From: Perognathus longimembris pacificus
Taxonomy: Eukaryota; Chordata; Mammalia; Rodentia; Heteromyidae
Assembly (NCBI RefSeq): GCF_023159225.1
Contig: NC_063170.1
Coordinates: 23,225,235-23,289,234 of the forward strand
Reading direction: 5' to 3'
Length of the DNA: 64,000 nt
Positions 1 through 64,000 of this stretch are shown piece by piece. Below the pieces are notes generated by a model that saw nothing but the letters and a program-made list of their open reading frames with translations, had not been told where the DNA came from and did not search any database. Within the stretch, counting starts at the first letter, position 1, and every line of letters begins with the position of its first letter. Both the position numbers and the translations under genes were made by a program.

Positions 1-260
1 TCGGAGCCCTTTTTTTTTTTTTTCAGCAGTCAACAAATACTTTTTGAGCACTAGTATGTGCTGGGCACTGTTCTAAATTCTGAAGACACTGCAGTGACTG
101 AAACAAATAAGGAGAAACTGACAATAATTAAGTAAGGATATAATATGTCAGGTGCTAGCAACACAGCAAGGGATAAACCAAAGCAATATCAGATTGACAG
201 AGTGGCAGTGTCAGATGACAAAGTGGCCAAAGTAGTTGCTTGCTGTTACTCATAGGTGAG
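1..260. repeat. Ancient mammalian interspersed repeat fragment, family not assigned
   Basis: ttgagcactagtatgtgctg, ggcactgttctaaattctga and agtgactgaaacaaataa resemble a widespread old mammalian repeat. Similar pieces occur at about 18690-18830 and 37090-37180. Confidence 0.4.
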
Positions 261-634
261 GAGAAAAGATCTCTGATAGTGAGATCATCTAACTGTTTAG
301 TGACAATGTAAGTATCACTAGCTTTGCCTAAATGTCCCTTCTAAAATAGTCATCAGTAAACTTCATATTGTAAGTGACAGATGTCACTTTTTGTCTCATA
401 GAACCACAATAATTGTAAATAAAGATGTCCATGGTGTAGTGTATTATAACACATGTACACATGTACACTTCAAACAAATGCACAGAGGGAGAGAATTAGT
501 TATTATTTCATTCAAGAGTTATTTCAGTTTCCCACCAGCTAGATAAACTAACGAAATAATAACATTGCTCTTTTTGAGTATTGGCAATTCAGTTGCATGA
601 GAATGTCCAAAGGTTCAATACAACCAGATGAATA

Positions 635-755
635 CCTGTTATCCCAACACTTGAGGCCTATAATCCCAGCACTCTTTGAGGGTGAGATAGTAAAATCATA
701 AATTCAAGGCCAGCCTGGGCAATATAGAAAGACCCTACCTCAAAAATACAATCAG
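635..755 (+). repeat. B1-like SINE fragment
   Basis: Contains taatcccagcact and ggccagcctgggcaatatag, the 7SL/B1 signature, ending in ctcaaaaata. Confidence 0.65.
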
Positions 756-1486
756 CCAACCTGTAAAATTGAAGTCAGAATTTTTTCTTATTGTCAGTAA
801 GCCTTTATTGTAATGAAATAATAGTCAATATGTATTCACCAAGTGATTAAATTTGACAACTGAATATTTGATTTTTTTTTCTAGCAGATAGTGAGTGAAT
901 TAAATGGTGATGGTTTCTCACCAAGTAGATGTTTAAAATGTTCCATGTTCGTGATTTGAATGTGCAGTACTACATACCTAGCAGAGTGCTTTGTCTCAGT
1001 AGTTGCTCAGTAAATTCCTGGTTGCTGAAGGAAATAGTTTTCTGTATTTCTTCACTCTTTTCCAAAAGCAAATAGATTGCTCATTCCTAAAAGAAAAGGA
1101 AATGAAATAAACCTCTTTGTTTCTACCCTTTCTATATTTCCCCCACAAGAATTCTAAAGCTCTTGACTTCTACACATCTGATTGGTCTATGGGAAGAAAA
1201 TCTTGTTAAGTGTTTTCTTCGATCTGTGTATTGTTTTTATTAATTCTGAGAACTTTATTAAGTGTTATAATTGCTAAGGTATTTAAGTTTGCCTAGTCTA
1301 TCTTCATATTTTTTTTAATCTAGTCTATTCTCATCCTTTAAGAGCTTTTCTAAATGTTGAAATGATTCATATATACTGCAGGGTGGAAGGAAAGTCTAAT
1401 AAAAACTTCTTTTAAATAATCACTTAATTTCACAAGCCTCAAGTTGCTAATATTTTACTATTTGTGAAATCATTCCATTGAGTGTT
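756..1486. other. Intron sequence without a recognised feature
   Basis: AT-rich intron; nothing recognised. Confidence 0.4.
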
Positions 1487-1727
1487 TCTTTTTTTGGGGG
1501 GGGGGGTATGAGGTTTAAACTCAAAACCTTGCACTTATTAGGCAGAATTCTACCACTTGATTCACACACATCCAGTCCTGCTCCCACCTTTTTTTTTTTT
1601 TTTTTTTGCATTAGTTATTTTTCAGATAGGGTCTTACATTTTTGCTCAGGACTAACCTCCAACCATAATCATCCTATGCCTCCAATGTAGCTGACATTGA
1701 AAAAGTGTGTCACCACACTTGGCTGTA
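1487..1727 (-). repeat. Old ID + B1 composite SINE
   Basis: On the + strand an inverted ID-like unit (gaggtttaaactcaaaacc...accacttgattc) is followed by a T run and an inverted B1 unit ending caccacacttggc. A G10 run and T runs are embedded. Confidence 0.6.
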
Positions 1728-3299
1728 AAATGGTTCCTTGAGTACAACTTTAAATGTATGTCATCATCTATGTACCATAGATGGTTTAACAATCTTCCAT
1801 TGGTGAGTATTTAAGTACCTTCATTGTTTAAGTATGAGGAGCAGAATCTCTGTATACAAATCTTGATATTATCTAATTCTTTTCAAAAGAACAGCTAGAA
1901 CTGTTACTTTACAGTTAGTTTTCTTTGAATAGTTTGAATTTACAGCCTAAAGATTTAGTTTTTATTTCTTTTTAAAGACATTACAATAACTCATTAAAAA
2001 ATAACACAGCATTTAGCCATTTTTCCAGGAAATAATAAGTTAAAATTTGAAATTATCTACTTAAAGGAATCTTTCAGTATTGATTAAGTTCCCTTTTACA
2101 GTTTTCAGTTGTTTAATTCTACTTTGAAGTCTCCTCACACTTTTCTCTTTTCATGTGTCAAGTGTTCTTTGCCAGGAGATGTTTCCCTAGCTTTTTGTAG
2201 TCATTCATCTAACTGGCAAATTATTTTTAGAGAATACTCACCTCTTTATTCAAGGTACAAATTAGTTTCAGATTGTGTGAATATGTTGGGGAGAATATGT
2301 AAATGCAGTCCACATTTGGTTAATGCTTAAATTAACTGCATGTGTTTAAGGGCTTGCTTTTGAAAGTCCCTTTCTATCTTTAGCTGAAATGCATAATTCA
2401 GCATAATGCACATGGTTATATTGATCACAGCTGAAGATATTAGCACAAAAGGGCTCTGAAAATTGTTTAGTAGAATTGTTCGCTGCACTCTGCTTATTAA
2501 TGGTGTGCTGGGGGAACAGAAGTTTGAAAGAGCGGAATGTTATCTCATTTGAATAAAATGCTGTTTAGCTTAACCTGCTTTTTGTCAAATCATAGGTAAG
2601 GAGGGTATTTTTCAACTAGTACAGAGTGCTTTGATTTTTCATATTATAATTCAGCAAGTCTATTTCCTCTTCTTTAAAATCCAGGAGTTATATATCTTCA
2701 ATGAACAGTTTGAGAAAGGAAAAGTAGAGTGTGTAACTATACATAATTCAGTAGAGAGTTCACTGGTTCTCTGTGATGCTGATGTCTTCTACTAGCATAT
2801 TCTCCCACTAATTCCCTGTTTTTAAAAACTCCAATGAATAAGGACATAGTTGTTAAAACAAAAATGGGAAGAAGATGGAAACATTTTAGTAGCTTTATTC
2901 CTGTTGTATTAGCATATCATTCTTAGGAACTGCTCTGAAAAACTGAAAGTATAGGAAAAGTGGAGCATTGAAAAATCAGAATGCATTATGTGCCTGGACT
3001 AAGATGGACCATCCTATTGCTTCGGCCCTCTTCTGGAACCCTGAAAAATGTTGGAAATAGAACAAACCTCTGTTGTCCTTAGTATTTATATTTACATGCT
3101 TCTGGTGTTTAATTTTTTGTTATTGCCTAATTTCTGTCTAGTTGTTATTTTAACCCAATCAACATATTCTTATTCTTCTCACTGATTAAAATGTTTTTCT
3201 TCTTAGGAATTCATATTTGTCTTAATAGTAATTTTTAAAATAAGTATTTGACCTTTACCATCAAAATTTCCAGGTATTTTTCACATTCGGGCTTGTTTG
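1728..3299. other. Intron sequence without a recognised feature
   Basis: AT-rich intron with no SINE. No upstream RPGRIP1L exon was found on the + strand. Confidence 0.4.
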
Positions 3300-3512
3300 G
3301 GTTTGGGTCATTACTAAAGTTTGTACGCAGGGCTTTGCACTTGATAGGCTGGCACCCTACCACTTGAACCTTGCCTCCAGCCCTCCTCCTTTGCTGGTTA
3401 TTTTGGAAATGGGGTTTAGCAAGCTTTTCTGCCCTAACAGCTTCAAACTACAATCCTCCTGATCTCAGCCTCCTAGGATTATAAACATGAACTGCCAGAT
3501 TCCTGCTGGAAA
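3300..3512 (-). repeat. Old B1-ID composite SINE
   Basis: Inverted ID-like part (cagggctttgcacttgatag) followed by inverted B1 part (caatcctcctgatctcagcc, tcctaggattataaac). Confidence 0.6.
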
Positions 3513-3589
3513 TTCTTTACTTCACTAGATATAAGTTATTATGCCATAGAATAGCCTTTGAGTTTTCTATCACTAAGATGAATTTGTTC

Positions 3590-3806
3590 TTATATTTAAG
3601 CGGGACATGGTTTTTCCACAACTGTCATCTCAGGTACTCAGAAGGAACAGGAGCAGGAAAATTGACAAATTTTAAGGCAGCCTGGGCTACGATAGGAGAA
3701 TTTGTACACCCCCCCAAAAAAATATTACAAACAAAAGGTCTGAGGGGGTGGCTCAAGTGGTAGAGCACTTGCCTAACTAGCTTGTGCAAGGGTCTCTAGT
3801 CTTAAA
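3590..3806 (+). repeat. Old B1-ID composite SINE
   Basis: A B1-like head (aagcgggacatggtttttcc, ggcagcctgggctacgatag), a C7/A7 junction, then a tRNA-like unit (ggtggctcaagtggtagagc). It lies directly before the IDL-Geo copy at 3821. Confidence 0.65.
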
Positions 3807-3820
3807 AAAGGAGGGAGTAG

Positions 3821-4049
3821 GGCTGGGGATATAGCCTAGTGGCAAGAGTGCCTGCCTCGGATACACGAGGCCCTAGGTTCGATTCCCCAGCACCACATAT
3901 ACAGAAAAAAAAAAAAAAAAAAAAAAAAAAACGGCCAGAAGCGGCGCTGTGGCTCAAGTGGCAGAGTGCTAGCCTTGAGTGGGAAGAAGCCAGGGACAGT
4001 GCTCAGGCCCTGAGTCCAAGGCCAGGACTGGCCAAAAAAAAAAAAAAAA
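3821..4049 (+). repeat. IDL-Geo dimeric SINE, full length, with target duplication
   Basis: The left monomer is tRNA-Ala/ID-like with a B-box (ggttcgattcc). The right Geo monomer starts at ggcgctgtggctcaagtgg and ends ccaggactggcc plus poly(A). The direct repeat ggagggagtag flanks it (3810-3820, 4050-4060). The inter-monomer A linker is expanded to about 27 A (3905-3931). Confidence 0.92.
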
Positions 4050-4364
4050 GGAGGGAGTAGGGATTTCAATTTTTATATGAAAATGTCTCCATTTTTGTGT
4101 ACATTAGAGCTGTAATTTTTTCTTTTAGATTGCCAGGAAATATGTGACATTAAAGACATCCAAATTTAGTTTGTTTCTTCTTTATCTTTTCTTCTAGTAT
4201 ACTTTAACATTGTTCCTTATATGTTGTATTTATAGCTTGGGAATATAAAGCCTTACAAAAGTCAGAAACACGTTTTTGTATAAAATGTAGTCAGAATGCA
4301 AATGCATTCATGGAAAGAATTCTTGGCAAATGTATTGACTTTTTGTTAAGAAAAGAAAACAAGG

Positions 4365-4569
4365 GGCTGGGAGTGTGGCCTAGTGGCAAGAGCGCTTGCC
4401 CTCCTACACATGAAGCTCTCGGTTCGAGTCCCCAGCACCACATATATGGAAAACGGCCAGAAGGGGCGCTGTGGCCCAGGTGGCAGAGTGCTAGCCTTGA
4501 GCAGGAAGAAGCCAGAGACGGTGCTCAGGCCCTGAGTCCAAGGCCCAGGACTGGCCAAAAAAAAAAAAA
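4365..4569 (+). repeat. IDL-Geo dimeric SINE, 'ggggcgc' type
   Basis: Full dimer. It shows the variant set cctcctacacatgaagctctc, aaggggcgctgtggc, caggtggcag and gcaggaagaagcc, shared with the copies at 23676 and 28061. Poly(A) tail ends at 4569. Confidence 0.9.
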
Positions 4570-5500
4570 GCACAACTTAAATTGGGGGCCTTCAATGAAC
4601 ATGATTGTTGAGAATCTAAAGGAAGGAGTGACATGGTTTGAGTGACACGGTTTCAAGTTAGTCCACAAAGAATGATAACTGATCACCACAGTGGACAGTT
4701 GGGAAAAGTACATTCAGAACCATGTGACTGAAAAAAATGCAGATTTGCTAGCCAGCTCTTATTCTTTAAAAAAAAAAGTTAAACATATTTAATGCAGAGA
4801 GTAAATTTGCCATCTCCTGTAGCCTTGCTTAACACTCATGCTTGGAAGCCATGGTGAATGAGTGCCCAGACACAAGTAACCATATCCATTCTGTAAAGAT
4901 AGCTCTGAGCTCATATTCTGCTAATGAGTAACATGAACTCAGTGAATAAGGAACACACATGAATTATTGATACTACCTTACCCTTGTTGAGAATCTGTTT
5001 CTCCTATTGAAGCAGATTTGTTGAAAGTACTGCTGATTAAATTGTGGGCTCTGAATTTATCATTTATTGTTTTGTTTTATGCTAAGTTGGGAAATAAAAA
5101 TACAAAGAAGTCAATCCAAAAATAAAAAGACAAGAAATATATTTTTGCATGCCTTTCAGGACCATTAATAACTAAGTGAAAATCATAGATTTAGAAACAC
5201 ATATTCTTGAGCATTTTAAACAGAATGTTCCTTTGAAGTCTCAGAGACCACAATTTCCTCATATTAATGCTATGAATTGAAGTCTTAAGTTTTCGATAAG
5301 CAAGTGAATCATATGGTAGACACATGACAGTGTGCATTTGCTCTCCACTCTGCCGCTGCCTTTGTTGAGGTACTAGCTCACTTTCTTTGTGACCTGACCA
5401 GTACTAGATCAAGCTTTATGTATAACAGGAATTTGCCTATAATCTGTTCTTAGCACTAATTCTTACTTGTCTTTCTAATTGTGCTGACTGTATTTTTAAG
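4570..5500. other. Intron sequence leading to the first exon in the window
   Basis: No repeat recognised; ends in the acceptor at 5499-5500. Confidence 0.4.
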
Positions 5501-62354
<56,854 letters not shown>

Positions 62355-64000
62355 AAGAAGCAGCTCCAGAGGCATCTCCTACTTCTAAGTAAATGCCCAC
62401 ATGAAAGCTCTTAGATGAGATTTTCTGTAATTACTCTGGTGTATATAATCTATAATTCATGGGGCGCTGGGAGGGTGAGGCCTGGGTTTGGGTTTGAAAT
62501 GTTCAAGTTTTGTATAGCTTTTCATTTGTTTATTTTTCTATTCCCTCCTTCCCATGACTGCTACCCCTGAGGACTGAAGTTTCTGCAATGGGCAACACCT
62601 TCTCAATAATTTATACCTACACGATAGCTTGAGAAAATCTATTTGCATTTTCAACATTTCCTATGAAGAACTGAGATGCAATTCCCATTTTTATTTTTAA
62701 TAAGCAAAAGCATAAATCTTAGAAAAACCAATGAAAAAAAAAACACTTTTATGTTATCCCTAATCATCCCACTAAATGGAGTGTCTGTGATTAGTCTCAT
62801 TAAGAGTTTTATACTGTGAAGATTTTATTAGAAGCAATATATGAAAATTACTTGGATTAATGTGTTAATCTTCCTCTTTAAAATGCTAATATCCATTTTA
62901 TACACATTAAAGCTCAGTATGCATTTTCTTTGATGCATGCAGTTTCTATCAATTAAATATAAAGAAGGAGACTTGACACCAACTTATCAAATTACTGCAA
63001 GGGGCTTTTTTGTTTCTGTTTCTTGAAAATTATATTTGTATTGCTTTCATGTATTTGCAATAATATGGGATCTAGAGGTGTGTCTGTATTATTGGATGGA
63101 TGTTGGAATGGAAAATTCACACTTTGGAAACTTAGCTTATGACACAAATTATTTTAAATATGACTAAATTCTGCTATACTTAGGCCTGAAAGAAGTATCT
63201 TTTATCATTTTTTTAAACTTACATCAAGCTAATACAATGCTGGAGTGCATGTGGATAACCAGATCCTCAAAAAGCAGCGGAGAAAGTTAATTTTCTAGCT
63301 TTACCCAATCTCACTGAAGGATTTAATTGATATTTTTAATGGAGCTGTGAATCAATGCTGCAAAGGAATTGTCTCTAGAGGTCTAGGATATAATGCATTT
63401 CATTTTTTAATTTACTTTTTTATTTGTCATTTTCTTCAAAGGATTTTTATAGGCTGTGGGTTTTCACTGTTTGCAAACAGGCTATGTTCCTTCTTAAGCA
63501 TATGTAAAGTATTCAGGGAGATAAGTAATTTATTAAAATCTACCTAATTTGCCGTGATATATTAAATCTCTGCTTCAGTGATCACAGACCATTTCATTTA
63601 GAGAATTAGGCATTCCCTCTTTGTGTGATTAAAGCTCTGGAAAATGAGTTCTTTGCTCCTATTTGTGAACATTCAAAGCCTGCTAATGGCAAGAAGATGG
63701 AATAGATTATGAGACAATTCATTACAGTTCAACAGGGGAAAAAAGCAGCTATAATGCAAAAATGCAAGTATGAATATCTGCATATAGTTTGAACCATCTG
63801 TGCTCTAATGGCTCCAATAATGACTCTCATCTTTAGGAGGCTTTGAAATGACATCCATACAATATTAATTTGTTGCTGTACATTGTGGAACCAGTAGAGT
63901 ATGATCTGACCACAGAAATCTATAAATTCTGTCTCTACCATTTGGCCTCCCTGTCCTGGAGCCTGCCATCTCCAAGGGGAATCTTGCTCTCATCAAATTC
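62355..64000 (+). other. RPGRIP1L: RPGRIP1L 3' UTR and/or downstream flank
   Basis: AT-rich sequence after the stop with no recognisable SINE, L1 or second gene. No AATAAA was seen. Candidate ATTAAA polyadenylation signals are at 62906-62911, 62952-62957 and 63629-63634. The transcript end cannot be fixed from sequence alone and may lie beyond the window. Confidence 0.6.
62906..62957 (+). promoter_or_regulatory. Candidate polyadenylation signals (two ATTAAA hexamers)
   Basis: ATTAAA occurs at 62906-62911 and 62952-62957, about 550-600 bp after the stop. The second is followed by A-rich and then T-rich sequence. These are plausible proximal signals only; a more distal site is equally possible. 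Confidence 0.25.

Noticed and set aside
3838..3893. tRNA-like sequence with A and B boxes
   Set aside because: It is the left monomer of a SINE; the other copies show the same, and none folds with a proper acceptor stem and CCA context as a tRNA gene.
1..5500. Search for the preceding RPGRIP1L exon
   Set aside because: No segment encodes the expected upstream coiled-coil sequence with proper splice sites; the preceding exon is taken to lie outside the window.

Overview
This is a piece of a mammalian nuclear genome. It is AT-rich and intron-dominated, with GT-AG split exons, LINE-1 fragments, MIR and MER5-type relics, microsatellites, and dense B1/ID-like SINEs. Twelve copies are a dimeric SINE whose left half is ID/tRNA-Ala-like and whose right half matches the 'Geo' monomer. 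I recognise this as the IDL-Geo family described from Geomyoidea (kangaroo rats, pocket mice, pocket gophers), so the host is most likely a geomyoid rodent. I cannot tell which species.

One protein-coding gene fills the window, on the + strand: RPGRIP1L (RPGRIP1-like, nephrocystin-8, mouse Ftm), a scaffold of the ciliary transition zone. Sixteen coding exons can be placed to the base: 5501-5607, 5825-5875, 6597-6776, 7285-7402, 16348-16800, 19597-19748, 22686-23064, 26152-26342, 26490-26570, 29276-29374, 29756-29918, 30229-30296, 45421-45604, 53956-54040, 58924-59057 and 62242-62354 (stop TGA at 62352-62354). All junctions are GT-AG and all phases join, giving 851 codons plus the stop. From my memory of the human protein these correspond to about residue 416 to the C-terminus: the end of the coiled-coil region, two C2 domains, an acidic linker, and the C2-like RPGR-interacting domain. 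The start codon and the upstream exons lie outside the window.

Layout: 1-5500 is intron with old SINEs and two IDL-Geo copies. 5501-7402 is a cluster of four coiled-coil exons. 7403-16347 is a 9 kb intron holding an L1 nest with two SINEs inside it, itself lying in what looks like an old retrocopy. 16348-30296 carries the C2 and linker exons. 30297-45420 is a 15 kb intron with a complex, partly inverted L1 cluster, MER5 relics and long SINE-poor unique stretches. 45421-62354 carries the RPGR-interacting domain exons, separated by SINE-rich introns that include a solo LTR. 62355-64000 is 3' UTR and/or downstream sequence.

Items most worth checking: a phase-compatible 147-bp candidate cassette exon at 53482-53628; a PP1-type RVxF docking motif (KVSF) in the linker exon 26490-26570; a Geo monomer shared by two SINE families with different heads; a 53-bp direct repeat around an L1 nest; and a solo LTR with a duplicated CACGTG-containing repeat. 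No bacterial or viral gene system, CRISPR array, rRNA or functional tRNA gene was seen.
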